Of a stretch of DNA of 64,000 nt, positions 28,672-39,250 are shown one piece after another (the first letter of the stretch is position 1; the number at the start of each line of letters is the position of its first letter). The notes beneath the pieces were generated by a model that searched no databases, was not told where the DNA came from, and worked only from the letters and a program-made list of their open reading frames with translations. The position numbers were made by a program, and so were the translations under genes. The DNA is from Allobaculum sp. Allo2 (GTDB taxonomy: Bacteria; Bacillota_I; Bacilli_A; Erysipelotrichales; Erysipelotrichaceae), in NCBI RefSeq assembly GCF_022701175.1, contig NZ_CP078088.1, positions 1,488,001-1,552,000 on the forward strand, in the 5' to 3' direction.

Positions 28672-29109
28672 TGACAGCGCACTTGAGTTCTCCAGAAATC
28701 TTGGAAAGCTCATCGGCCAGTATATTAGCCAGGCTGATATTGAAGCCGGCCTCGCCGGGAAGGTAATCACGGCAACGATCGAGCCGGGCACGATGCCGTG
28801 GGAAGACAAAGTTGAAAAGGGCCTGCAGTACGCGGATCAGGCTCAGGCGGCTGGTGAAGCCGTCGCCAAAGCGGCGATCGAGAAGCATGAACAGGAAATC
28901 AAGGCCGCCGCAACAGAACAGGCGACAGCGATTACACTGGATGAGCTTCGCGACCTGGCCAGAAAGGTCAGTGATCGGGCCGGATCCAGCACGCCGGTCC
29001 GCACCTGCTTCCAGAGTGTCGGAGTGGCCAACCTCAAGAACGAGAAAGGCGTCCCGGTCGAAAAGCGGGAGCTGCTTAAAAGGCACTCGAGGACTGCTTA
29101 CATGCCTGA
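28643..29109 (+). CDS. Phage accessory protein upstream of DUF2800, one frameshift
   Basis: About 155 residues: MDLKIVISADDSALEFSRNL, a helical Ala/Glu-rich centre, and LDELRDLARKVSDR. With A4 near 29070 read as A5 it ends KKALEDCLHA, the TGA overlapping the start of the DUF2800 gene at 29102. Read literally it is fused to that gene, which I regard as a base-loss artefact. The position and end resemble the proteins often labelled 'rRNA biogenesis protein rrp5' in Firmicutes phages; true function unknown. Confidence 0.5.
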
Positions 29110-30237
29110 TAAGCACGCCCTGCTTTCTGCGTCAGGCTCCAGCCGGTGGCTGCACTGTCCGCCATCGGCTCTGCTTGCCGCGGAGTTTAAGGAAAAACCG
29201 AGTCCATACGCCGGCGAGGGAACAAAAGCCCATGCCATGGCTGAGAAGAAACTCCGCACCTGGCTGGCGACGGGAAAGCGTCCAGACATGGACGAGGGCG
29301 ACAAGGCGATGGATGAGTACACGTCGGCCTACGCCGACTACTGCATCGAGGTTTTTAACAGTACCAAGGCCAAAGCCCCCGACGCTGAAATGGAGATCGA
29401 AGTCATGTTGTCCTACTCGGACTATGTTTCGGGCGGCTTTGGCTCCGGCGACTGTGTCATCACATCCGGCGACGTTGCCCACGTCCTGGACCTCAAATAC
29501 GGCAAGGGCGTGAAGGTCGAAGCCGAAGGCAACAGCCAGCTCCGCTTGTACGGTCTCGGTTTGATACAGAGATATTACTGGCTCAAAGGATTTGAATCCA
29601 TCGAGATGCACATCATTCAGCCGAGGCTTGATCACATTGCAACGGCTCGCATGAGCCGTGCCGATCTGGAGGCATGGGCGGAAAACGAAGTCCGCCCGAT
29701 CGCCAATCTGGCATCAACCGGACAGGGCAATTTCAAGGCGGGCGAGTGGTGCCGCTTCTGCAACGCGAAAGGCGCCTGCAAGGCAAGAGCCGAGATTGCA
29801 GCCAAAGAGCTTGCGGGATATGAGCAGTGCCAGCCGGAAAGCCTCGATCCGAAAACACTGGCCGAGATCCTCGGCAAGGCCGACGCATGGGCTTCATGGA
29901 TTGAGGATGTCAAGAAGTACGCGCTTGATGAAGCGCTGCACGGAGCGGTGGTACCTGGATGGAAGCTGGTGGCCGGAACCGCAAGAAGGACCATCACCGA
30001 CCCTAAAAAGCTTGCCGCCGTTCTGGAAAGCGGAGGCTATACGGACATCTGGAAGCCGGTACAAATGAAGCCGCTGACCGACCTTGAAAAGATGGTCGGC
30101 AAAAGACCTTTGGAGAGCTGGCCAAAGGTCTGATCCACAAACCAGCCGGAAAGCCGACGCTGGTACCCGCATCAGACAAAAGAAAAGAGCTGTCGTCCGT
30201 AGAAGACGACTTCAAAGGAGTGAACGAAGATGAGTAA
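29102..30237 (+). CDS. DUF2800 family, RecB/Cas4-like PD-(D/E)XK nuclease, one frameshift
   Basis: Starts MPDKHALLSASGSSRWLHCP, the usual DUF2800 opening. GSGDCVI, then HVLDLKYGKG, supplies the D...DxK nuclease residues, and the C-terminal cysteines (CRFCNAKGACKAR) suggest the iron-sulfur or zinc site of Cas4/AddB-like nucleases. Base loss in AAAA near 30102 is repaired to give GKKTFGELAKGLIHK and a stop at 30237; about 378 residues. Overlaps the next gene by 8 bases. Conserved partner of DUF2815 and PolA in Firmicutes phages, so probably recombination or replication processing. Confidence 0.8.
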
Positions 30238-30789
30238 CACAAAAGTCCGCACAGGCAAAAAACACGTTGGAGCTATGCCAACATCCTCGAGCCCAAGAGC
30301 ATCAACGGCTCGGAACCGAAATACTCGGTCAGCCTGATCATCCCGAAGGCCGACACCAAAACAGTCGATGCGATTCAGAAAGCCATCAGGGCGGCCTATG
30401 ACGAAGGACTGTCCAAGCTGAAGGGAAACGGCAAGTCGGCTCCGGCGTTTGAAACACTGAAAAAACCGCTCAGGGACGGAGACCTCGAACGGCCGGGCGA
30501 TGAGGCATACGCAAACAGCTACTTCATCAACGCGAACTCGGCAAGAAGACCGCAGGTCGTTGACCGCAACCTTGAGCCAATCGCAGATCCGGATGAAGCC
30601 TATTCCGGCTGCTACGGACCGGTGACCGTGAATTTCTACGCCTTCAACACGAGCGGAAACAAAGGCATCGCCGCTGGCCTTGGGAACCTTCTGAAATGGG
30701 CCGACGGCGAAAGACTGGACGGCTCGTCCACGGCGACGACTGATTTCGCAGATCTGGAAGACGACGACGAAGACGACCTTGGCTTCTAG
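30230..30789 (+). CDS. DUF2815 family, phage single-strand DNA-binding protein (gp2.5-like), one frameshift
   Basis: Hidden as one frame: with A6 at about 30259-30264 read as A7 the protein reads MSNTKVRTGKKTRWSYANIL, then EPKYSVSLIIPKADTKTVDA, and so on for about 186 residues. The C-terminus is strongly acidic (FADLEDDDEDDLGF) and ends in Phe, the form used by phage and bacterial SSBs to contact partner proteins. DUF2815 regularly sits between DUF2800 and a phage DNA polymerase, as here. AAAGGAG precedes the ATG. Confidence 0.75.
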
Positions 30790-30797
30790 GTGCCGAT

Positions 30798-32707
30798 ATG
30801 CAGGAACTGCATATCGATCTTGAAACGTATTCATCGGTAGACATCAAGCTGGGTGTCTACCGATATTCGAAAAGCGAGGATTTCGAAATCCTGCTTTTCG
30901 CTTACTCGACAGATGGCGATCCGGTGAGGGTCGTCGATCTGTCATCCGGTGAGGCAGTGCCCGACGAAATCGTCGAGGCACTGGCCGATCCGGCAGTAAC
31001 GAAGATTGCCCACAACGCGGCTTTCGAAAGGGTCTGTCTCTCTCGATGGCTTGGCGTTGATGGCTTCTTACCGCCCGAACAGTGGAAGTGCACGATGGTT
31101 TGGGCGCTGTCCTGCGGACTGCCCGCCACTTTGAAAATGGTTGGAAAGGCGCTAGGGATTGAAAAACAGAAGTTCGAAACCGGCACGCAGGGCATCCAGC
31201 ATTTCTGCAAGCCTTACAGGGGAAAGCGAAAATACCCGAACGAAGACCCCGAAAGATGGGCCGAGTTTAAGAGGTACAACGTACGCGACGTGGAAGCCGA
31301 GATGGAAATACATAGCCGGCTGAAAAAGATCGCAACCCCTCCGCCGAGGGAATGGCAGCTTTACTGGCTTGACCAGCACATCAACGACCGGGGAATTGGC
31401 GTAGATATGGAGCTGGTTGAAGCGGTGCAGCGCATGAGAGCCGAAGAAACTGAACGTCTGCTTGCTGATGCTGAAAAGATCGCACCAGGCCTAAACATCA
31501 AGTCGAACCCGCAGATGCGCGAATGGCTTGCCGGCAAGGGTGTCGAGATGGACAGTCTGGCAAAAGACGTTGTCGGCGACTGGATCAACAGCGCGCCAGA
31601 CTGCGAGGCGAAGCAACTGCTCATCGTCCGAGCCGGAGCGGCTAAAACTAGTCTTAAAAAATACGACGTACTACAGGAAGCGCAGGTGGATGGCCGGATC
31701 CGCGGATTGTTTCAGTTTAACGGAGCGGGCCGGACGGGCCGATGGTCGGGAAGGATGTTCCAGCCGCAGAACATCCCCGCCCGACTTATGAGGATCATGA
31801 AAATCTCCGGCCTTTAGTCAAAGCCGGAGATCTGGAATCCGTAAAGGCGGCGGGATTTGATGACAGCATGGAGGCTTTTTCCTCAGTGCTGCGTACTGCG
31901 CTGGTGCCTGCAAAAGGCAAATGCTTCTGCGTGGCTGACTACTCGGCGATCGAGTGCCGTGTTGTCGCATGGCTGGCAGATCAGGACTGGGTTCTCCAGG
32001 CTTTCGCCGATCGCAAAGATATCTACTGCGAAACTGCATCCAAGATGTTCGGCGTTCCCGTCGTCAAGCATGGCGAAAACGGCCATCTTCGCAGTAAAGG
32101 AAAGGTCGCAACCCTCGCCTGCGGATACGGCGGAGGCGTTAGGGCGATGCTCAAGATAGGCGGCGCCCGCATGGGCCTGACTAAGGAAGAAATGCAGGAG
32201 GCGGTCGACCGATGGAGAGAAGCGAACCCGCGAATCAAAGGCTTATGGGCCCGCTATGAAAACGCCGCCCGCTCCGCCATCCAGAAGCCCGGCACTGTGA
32301 GTCTCCCTCACGGCGTCAGTTTTACAAGACACGGCTCCTGTCTTTATGTCGGTCTGCCGTCTGGCCGGTCGCTGATCTACCAGAGCGCGCGACTGGATAA
32401 AGGAAAGATCGTCTTTGATGGCCTCGGAAAGTCGAAGCAGTGGCAGCCAATAGAGACGTGGGGCGGCACCCTCGTCGAGAACGTCACGCAGGCCGTGGCC
32501 CGTGATTGTCTGGCCGCCGCCTTGCTCCGGCTTGAAGAAGCCGGCCTGCCTGTTGTCGGGCACATTCATGACGAGGTCATCGTTGAGTGCGACCGACCGG
32601 AACAGCTGGAAGACGTAGAGCGGCTGATGGGAAAAAGCCTTCCATGGGCGCCCGGCCTTGAGCTGAGGGCCGAGGGCTTCTCCGGCAGTTACTACCGAAA
32701 AGACTGA
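30798..32707 (+). CDS. Phage family A DNA polymerase with 3'-5' exonuclease domain, one frameshift
   Basis: Exonuclease motifs: LHIDLETYSSVDI (DxE) and IAHNAAFERVCL near residue 75. The polymerase half has GRTGRWSGR, motif A ADYSAIECRVVAW, motif B near KGKVATLACGYGGG, and motif C HIHDEVIVE. The frame breaks near 31785 (C run, 'CCCGCCC'), where NIPARL becomes NIPRPTYEDH after adding one base. About 637 residues, normal for this phage clade. Replicates phage DNA with the SSB-like protein upstream and VapE downstream. Confidence 0.9.
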
Positions 32708-32728
32708 AAGCAACAAGGGGGAGAAGAA

Positions 32729-33554
32729 ATGGAAAATTTCACAATATCGGTCTGCTCGCGGGCTTCTCAGAAAAGATATCGGGAGCAGACCTGCGCATGG
32801 CCGGAATTTGTTGACAGTCTGCGGCAGCCTTACCGATCACGGGAGACCGTCAAGGAATACAGGCGGATGAGTAAAAGGACAGGTTTGCAGCTAAAGACGG
32901 GCCCGGATTTCTCGCAGGAACGCTGAGTGACCGGATTCGAAAGAATGGCCACGTCAAAGATCGCACCATGATCTGCCTGGATCTGGATAACGGGCCCAGC
33001 GGATTTGAAGAGCGGCTCAAGGACTTTCCCTATCAATACTGTGCGTACACCACGCACAGCCATACGCCGGAGGAACCAAGGTGGCGTCTGATGATCCCGC
33101 TGGATGCTCCGGTCACTGATCCGGACGCCTACACGGCGGCAGCTCGAAAAATCGCTGACTACTGGTTTGACATCGAATGGTTCGATGACACGACCTACCA
33201 GCCGGCCCGCATGATGTACTACCCGTCGTGCCCGAAGGATGGCGAATACCGGCTGCTCGAGGGCAGAAGCGACGCTCCGTTTATCAGCGCGGACGATGTG
33301 CTGGAGCTGTACGAAACGGACTGGCATGACGCAATTGCATGGCCGACCAGCTCGAGAGAGGAAAGAGCGCACAGCACGACAAGTGGCAAGGCTAAGGATC
33401 CTCTCTCGAAGTCCGGCCTGATTGGAACGTTCTGCCGGGCTTACACGGTTCAGGAAGCCATCGACGAGTTTCTGCCCGATGTCTATGTACCTACGGATAG
33501 CGCAAACCGCTACACCTACGCCGAGGGCTCCGCCTTTGGCGGTCTGGTGGTCTA
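32729..33554 (+). pseudogene. VapE-family phage primase-helicase, 5' part, interrupted by an IS
   Basis: N-terminal (primase-polymerase-like) part of the phage virulence-associated E protein. MENFTISVCSRASQKRYREQ; then MICLDLDNGPSGFEERLKDF with the DxD-type acidic pair, and CAYTTHSHTPEEPRWRLMIP. One A-run loss near 32876. The coding frame is cut at 33555 by an IS; the 3' part resumes at 35201. GGGGAGAAG precedes the ATG. Intact homologues initiate phage replication, so this interruption should disable it. Confidence 0.85.
33546..33554. repeat. IS4-type element target duplication, left copy
   Basis: GGTGGTCTA; repeated at 35201-35209. Removing the element and one copy restores the VapE frame (VVYDNKQAF). 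Confidence 0.9.
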
Positions 33555-33579
33555 CAATGTCATTAAGTTAAGATTTCTC

Positions 33580-33617
33580 AGACCACATCAGCGTTAAGCA
33601 GTGATGTGGTCTTTTTC
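33580..33617 (+). terminator. Inward-facing terminator at the IS left end
   Basis: AGACCACATCA (33580-33590) pairs perfectly with TGATGTGGTCT (33602-33612), followed by TTTTT. It would stop phage transcripts before they reach the transposase. Confidence 0.75.
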
Positions 33618-33741
33618 TACTCTTCAAGTCAAATCTCGAATGATTCGAGTTTTTTCACTTTTTCTAAAAATCTATTGACAAATTTCTGCCGCCGCGCGGC
33701 TGCTTCGCAGCCGATGGGGAGAACTTAAAGGAGTTTTCCCT

Positions 33742-34973
33742 ATGACTGCTATCGCCAAAGAATGTTCTTTCTTCAGAAACACCTTCCTCAATATCATCAG
33801 CTCAGAAACGGCGAACCCTGCCAATTTTACTTCTCAGTCCGCCTTCACCCGTAAGCGGCAGATTGACCTGCATGAGCTTGTCCTTCTTCCGTTTCAGCTG
33901 ACAGAGGAATCCCTCGCTGCTTCCTTTCCCTGGATCCTGTTTAAGGGCGGATCATCTGTTTCAGCCTCTGCTGTGTCTCAGGCCCGTTCCAAAATCAACT
34001 CTTCACTTTATAAAAACGTCTTCAATCGGTTTAACAAGGCAACTTCCAGCTCTGATGTTAAAACCTTCAAGGGTTATCGCCTCCTCGCTGTAGATGGAAG
34101 CGAGATTCAAGTTCTTCCTGAACAGGACAATGACATCACCTATGGCGCTTCTAAAAAGGCAAGAAGAGGCACTTTGTTCATTTGAATGCCGAATTCGACG
34201 CCCTCAACTCCGTCTTTACTGACGCGCTGCTTCAACCCGGCTCTGAGAAGAATGAAGATTCAGCTCTTCTTGAACTCGCTCAGCGTTCTTCATTTCAGAA
34301 AGCCATCTTCATCGCTGATCGGGGATACGAAGCTCTTATGTCTTTCTATCGCCTGCAGAAGGAACATGTCCCTTTTGTCATACGTATCAAAGACGAGACA
34401 TCATCTACAAGCATTCTCAAGTACTATAAGACTCCCGAGTCAGAAGAGTATGACATTCCTTTCAATGTGATTCTGACCAGTAAAAACAACAGGCATGTCA
34501 AAGACCATTGGGATGTCTATAAGTACATCTCTTCGTACAGGAAGCAGCCTGAATTTGACGGTCAAACGACTGAACTCCCTTTAAATATCAGGGTTGTGAG
34601 GTTCAAAGCTGCCTGCGAAGGGAATGAATCATTCATTACCGTCTGCACCAATCTGTCGGAAGCTGAGTTTGGGACCGAGGACATCAAGCAGATCTACCGT
34701 CTGCGCTGGCAGGTTGAAGTCGGCTTCAGGGGACTGAAACGAAACACCGATCTTGAATGGACTCATTCAAGGAAGCTTGATCTGGTCCAGGCAGAGATCT
34801 ATGCCAAAATGACTCTCTACAATCTTTGTTCCCGTTTGCGCAACAAGGTAGAAAGATCTCGTCAGCACCAGAAGCGCATCGCTCAGGCCAAAAAGCACAA
34901 GCAGAAGGCAGATTTCGGATTCATCATCAAAACGATTCAACAGTGGCTGTTCAAAAAGCCAGAATCAGCTTGA
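33742..34973 (+). CDS. IS4-family DDE transposase, one frameshift
   Basis: Catalyses cut-and-paste of the element. LLAVDGSEIQVLPEQ holds the first Asp, IFIADRGYEAL the second, and YRLRWQVEVGFRGLK the YREK-type Glu. The N-terminal QSAFTRKRQIDLHELV and AVSQARSKINSSLY are family features. A5 near 34155 should be A6, joining SKKGKKRHFVHLNAEF; repaired length about 410 residues. AAAGGAG lies 8 bases before the ATG, behind a GC-rich hairpin (GCGGCTGC/GCAGCCG). Confidence 0.9.
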
Positions 34974-35076
34974 GTACACTGGAAGATCTTCTTCTGGCCA
35001 GGATATCTCCGATCAGAGAAGGAAGAGCTGATACCAGAAAGAAGAAGTGACAGATTTGAAAACCGAAAAGTCATCA

Positions 35077-35113
35077 GGATGATTTTTTCAACAGGTAGAA
35101 AATCATCCTTTTC
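35077..35113. terminator. Terminator at the IS right end
   Basis: GGATGATTTT pairs with AAAATCATCC across a short loop, followed by TTTTC; placed after the transposase stop. Confidence 0.65.
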
Positions 35114-35200
35114 GTCATGCCTGAGACGCAAAATATAAGAAATGACAACGCTCATGAACAGGGTATACGATTTTTATCCCTCCTTAACTTAATGACATTG

Positions 35201-36777
35201 GGTGGTCTACGACAATAAGCAGGCTTTCAGCCATCACGCAACGGATCCAGCAGGAAACGGGCATCTCCAGAACGCATACGACCTTGTAAGGCTGCACAAG
35301 TTCGGCGATGACAAAGAGTCCATCAAAAAATGAACGAACTGGCGTCCAACGATCCGAGGGTCCGCAGAGAGATGGATAAAAGCCTTTTCGAGGACTTTGG
35401 GGATATCGACCCGAGCGATGACGAATCGGACGAGTCCGAAACCATGACGGAAGAAGACATCGTTCAGGCCAATCTTAGGTGGTCGGCCAATCTGGAAAGG
35501 GATGCGAAGACGCAGGCCATTCTGCCTACCGTCCGCAATCTCGAAATGATTTTGGCCAACGACACCCGAATCAAAGACGGCATCGGCGGATATAACGAGT
35601 TTTCATGCAGGCACGAAAAGTTCGGATCGCTGCCGTGGAAAAAGTTTGACCCTAGAAATCCGGGATGGACAGATGCCGACGACGCTGGACTGCGAAGCTT
35701 CATAGAAAACAGCTACGGAATATGGCATCGGGCAAAACTTGAGGACGCCCTCAGCGTAGTTACTCAGCGCAGGCGATTCCATCCAATCCGTGACTATCTC
35801 GATTCGCTTGAGTGGGATGGGGAGACCAGGATTGAAACCCTGCTTGTGGACTACATGGGCGCAGACGACAACGCCTACGTCCGAGCCATCACACGGAAAC
35901 ACCTTGTAGCGGCGGTCGCCCGCATTTATCAGCCGGGCATCAAGTATGACTACGTGCTGGATCTGGTTGGAGACCAGGGCATCGGCAAGAGCCAGCTAAT
36001 CGAACGGCTGGCCACAAAGCCGGAGTACTTCACCGACAGTATCCAGTTCGATCGCAAGAAGCTTGTCGAGAGCACACAGGGCAAATGGCTCTGCGAGATC
36101 GGCGAAATGGCCGCAGCCAAAAAGCCGATGAAGCGGACCTGAAGGCGGCTATCTCCGCCACGCAGGATACCGTCCGAATGGCCTACGCCAGAAACCCGCA
36201 GACCTTTTTGCGACAGTTCGTCCTGTGGGGATCGACTAACGAGGGAATCCACCTGAAAGACCAGACCGGAAACAGACGCTTCTGGCCGGTGGACTGCCAC
36301 CCTGAAAAACGCAAGCACAGCCCGTATGAACTGAAAAAAGAAGAGGTGGACCAGATATGGGCCGAAGCAAAATCCTGCTGGGAAAAAGGCGAGAATCTGC
36401 ACCTTTCCGAGGATCTCGAACAGATGGCCAAGGAAGCCCAGGAGGCGCACACCTTCGTATCAGAAGAAGAAGGTCTGATCACGGACTTTCTGGAGCGAAA
36501 AATCCCAAAGGGCTACTACGGGATGGACGAGAGCCATCGTCGGGACTGGTATCTCAACAACGACACCAACGATACAGAAGAACGAGGATTCGTCTGCGGA
36601 ACAGAAGTATGGGTAGTCTGCCTGGGTCGTCGCAAAGAGGATTTCAACCGAGCGGAACAGATTCGCATAGGGACGACGATCGCAAAGGCCGGATGGAAAC
36701 GCGGCGAGAGGTCGCGGCAGGATGCGCTGTATGGGCGCCAGCGGTATTTCTGGCGGCAACCAAACGATCAAGTGTGA
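35201..36777 (+). pseudogene. VapE-family primase-helicase, 3' part with the SF3-like helicase domain, frameshifted
   Basis: Continues the gene cut at 33555 (VVYDNKQAFSHHATDPAGNG). It carries the VirE/VapE helicase domain: Walker A VGDQGIGKSQLIERL near 35970, then KWLCEIGEMAAAKKADEADL and NRRFWPVDC. Two A-run losses (near 35325 and 36123) split it further. C-terminal part ends QRYFWRQPNDQV. In an intact phage this unwinds the origin region. The iteron-like array begins 13 bases after the stop. Confidence 0.85.
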
Positions 36778-36789
36778 CCCCTCCAGTCT

Positions 36790-37080
36790 TGTCCCGGCTT
36801 TGTCCCGGCTTTGTCCCAGCTTTGTCCCGCTTAATTTTTCCTTTATCTACAGTCTATTCACAGTCTATGGGACAAGTGGGACAAGGAAACAGACTAAAAC
36901 TTTATTCAGACAGCTATAGAAAATATACAGGCCCTGATATAGGAGCTGAGACGTTTTTTGAAAATAGCGCATAGCCGTATAGGAAAAAACTTGTCCCACT
37001 GTCCCAGTTGTCCCAAAGCACCTAAAACGACGATATGTAAAGGGCTTTGCCCGGGACAAGGAGATGGGACAGGTTGTCCC
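36790..37080. repeat. TGTCCC iteron-like array, candidate phage replication origin
   Basis: Twelve copies of TGTCCC or its complement in 291 bases of non-coding DNA. Four direct copies at an exact 11-bp step (36790, 36801, 36812, 36823); two inverted (36869, 36878); three direct (36993, 37001, 37010); two inverted (37053, 37066) and one direct (37075). Best extended unit is TTTGTCCCGGC. The gap lies between the VapE helicase and the VRR-NUC nuclease, the place expected of an origin. Confidence 0.7.
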
Positions 37081-37101
37081 GGCTTACAGGAGAAAAGAGA
37101 A

Positions 37102-37428
37102 ATGAACGAACTTGAAAGAGATGTTGAGCAGTATCTGGTTCGAAAAATCAAGGACGCCGGAGGGCTTTGCTGGAAATTCGTAAGTCCAGGCACTCGAGGC
37201 GTGCCGGATCGCTGGTGTGTTCTGGCCGGAAAGCAGTTCTTCGTAGAGCTCAAGAAGCCAAACGCCCGACGCAGATCAGACGAGAAGCTTCAGGCGCACA
37301 GAGCCGAGCAGATCAAAGAGCAAGGGCTTAAGGTCTACCGAATCGCATCCAAACCGGCTGTAGATCTGCTGCTTAAGTGGATCATCGCAGGACATCTGCC
37401 AAAGCCCGAGCGAATTGAAGTGCTATGA
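37102..37428 (+). CDS. VRR-NUC domain nuclease
   Basis: 108 residues. GVPDRWCVLAGKQFFVELKK gives the PD...ExK core of the VRR-NUC superfamily (virus-type replication-repair nuclease), preceded by the usual helix LERDVEQYLVRKIKD and followed by QAHRAEQIKEQGLKVYRI. Probably a structure-specific endonuclease used in phage replication or recombination. AGGAG lies 9-10 bases before the ATG. Overlaps the helicase gene by 4 bases. Confidence 0.85.
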   Translation: MNELERDVEQYLVRKIKDAGGLCWKFVSPGTRGVPDRWCVLAGKQFFVELKKPNARRRSDEKLQAHRAEQIKEQGLKVYRIASKPAVDLLLKWIIAGHLPKPERIEVL

Positions 37429-38770
37429 CGGCCTTTAAGCCCCATCCCTACCAACAGCGGGGTGTCCGGTGGATTCTTGACCATCCAAGCTGTGGGCTTT
37501 TTCTGCCGATGGGAGCCGGCAAGACCGCCACAACCCTGACAGCGGTTGAGTATCTGCTTCGCACAAGCTTTGAGTCATGGAAAGTTCTGGTGATCGGACC
37601 GAAGCGGGTCATTGAAACGACGTGGCCCGGCGAAATCCAGAAGTGGGACAACCTCGCCGGCCTGAGGATTTCCGTCATCGCAGGAACTCCAAAGAAACGA
37701 GAAGCGGCCGTCCATGCCGAAGCGGATATCTACCTGATCAGCAAGGAGAACGTTGTCTGGCTGGTGGATCTGATCGGCAAAGACTGGCCGTGGGACACGG
37801 TTGTCATCGACGAATTATCGACATTTAAAAATCCCAAGTCCAAGCGTTTTCGGGCCTTGCGGAAGATGCTGCCGATGATCTCCAGACTGATCGGCCTGAC
37901 CGGCACGCCATCACCCAAAGGCATCCCCGACCTGTGGAGTCAGATATACCTGATGGACAGGGGCGAACGGCTTGGCCGGACGCTTGGCGCCTTCCGAACG
38001 GCTTACCTCAAACCGGGGATGACCAGCGGACACGTTGTCTATAACTGGTCTGTCCAGCCTGGAGCCTCCGAGGTTATCCAGAAACGGATTTCCGATATCT
38101 GTATGTCGATCGATCAGGCCGAGTATGCGACCCTGCCAGACTGCCAGATGATTGATATCCCTGTAGATCTCGGATCCGATCTGAAAAATATCAGGCTTTC
38201 AAGAAAGAGCTGGTGCTGGATGTCGGAAGCGAAACCATTGCGGCGGACAGCGCCGGGGTGATGTGCGGCAAGCTGCTTCAATACACATCGGGAGCGATCT
38301 ACGACGAGGACCACAATGTCCACGTCCTCCACAAGCACAAGCTTGAATCCCTCTTGGAGCTGATGGAGTCAGCCAACGGCCAGCCTGTGATGATCTTTTA
38401 CTGGTACCAGCATGAGAAAGCCAGAATAGCGGAAGCGCTGAAGGGCTACAAAGGCATGGATGTCAAAGACAAGGGGGCCATCCAGAAATGGAATCGTGGT
38501 GATCTTGGTTATCTTCTGCTTCAGCCGTCATCAGCCGGCCACGGACTGAACCTTCAGAAAGGCGGACATATCGCCATCTGGTACAGCCTTCCAAACTGGA
38601 ATCTTGAGCTGTATCAGCAGGCTAATGCCAGGATCTACAGGCAGGGACAGAAAGAAAAGGTCCTGATCTATCACCTGATGGCAAAGGGGACAATCGATCA
38701 GGACATGCTGAAGGCTTTGAAATCGAAAGAGATAACGCAGAGGGATCTTCTGGATGCGCTGAGAATATGA
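37425..38770 (+). CDS. Phage SNF2-like SF2 helicase, one frameshift
   Basis: Helicase motifs in order: Q-like HPYQQRGVRWILDHP, Walker A LPMGAGKTATT, DELSTF as the DExx box, and GLTGTPSPKG as motif III. In the C-terminal half come MIFYWYQHEKARI, LQPSSAGHGLNLQKGG and QQANARIYRQGQ (motif VI). Frame breaks near 38195 where QAFKKELVLDVG is lost through a missing base. About 449 residues. Follows VRR-NUC, as in many Firmicutes phages; likely unwinds or remodels replicating DNA. Confidence 0.88.
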
Positions 38771-38780
38771 GAGGAAAAAC

Positions 38781-39041
38781 ATGGCGACTCAACGAAGTTT
38801 TAATACCGAACCCCGACTGGAGATGTCATTCAAAGACAACTGCTGGGTGGCTTCATGCGCGGGCCACGAACTGAAACGATTTAAGAAGAAAGCGAACTGC
38901 TGTCTGTACCTTTTCGATTCCGCAAAAGATGATGTCAGTGAAATGGCGGCGGCACTCGGCATTCAGGCGAGGACGCTAGTCCGACGATGGGATAAGGAGC
39001 TGAGAGAACGTGTCAAGGCGCAGGCGCAGGCGAAGATCTGA
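38781..39041 (+). CDS. Small phage protein, unknown
   Basis: 86 residues: MATQRSFNTEPRLEMSFKDN, then a central ELKRFKKKANCCLYLFDS and a possible helix-turn-helix (MAAALGIQARTLVRRWDKEL). Follows the helicase by 10 bases with GAGAGGAA upstream. DNA binding is a guess from the C-terminal helices. Confidence 0.5.
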   Translation: MATQRSFNTEPRLEMSFKDNCWVASCAGHELKRFKKKANCCLYLFDSAKDDVSEMAAALGIQARTLVRRWDKELRERVKAQAQAKI

Positions 39042-39069
39042 AGAGTTCTCATAGGGCTACCTTCTTGCT

Positions 39070-39219
39070 ATGGCTCATGCCGTGATCCTGCTGCATAGAT
39101 CCGGCTGGGGAAGCAAGAAGCGGCTTCCTGCTTTTGCGGATGAGATGCTGGACACACTCAACGACTGGCAGGACGGCGGCCACGGCTATCGAGAGAGCAT
39201 TAAAAACTCGAAAGCCTGA
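39070..39219 (+). CDS. Very small phage protein (49 residues)
   Basis: Reads MAHAVILLHRSGWGSKKRLP, then AFADEMLDTLNDWQDGGHGY and a basic end. Similar in length and plan to the small proteins that precede the late regulator in Firmicutes phages (LHxxxGxGxKRL). No good ribosome-binding site for the ATG, so the start may lie elsewhere. Confidence 0.4.
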   Translation: MAHAVILLHRSGWGSKKRLPAFADEMLDTLNDWQDGGHGYRESIKNSKA

Positions 39220-39250
39220 CAGGAATTCGAGTAGAGAAAGGGGCAGAAAG

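Larger units (their letters stand above)
33555..35200 (+). mobile_element. IS4-family insertion sequence inside vapE
   Basis: 1646 bp with 18-bp perfect terminal inverted repeats (CAATGTCATTAAGTTAAG at the left, its reverse complement at the right) and a 9-bp target duplication. One DDE transposase. A terminator-like hairpin sits near each end (33580-33617 and 35077-35113). Confidence 0.92.

Noticed and set aside
28643-30133. A single 496-residue protein covering both the accessory gene and DUF2800
   Set aside because: DUF2800 proteins start at MPDKHALL; adding one A near 29070 gives a natural stop overlapping that start, so two genes fit better.
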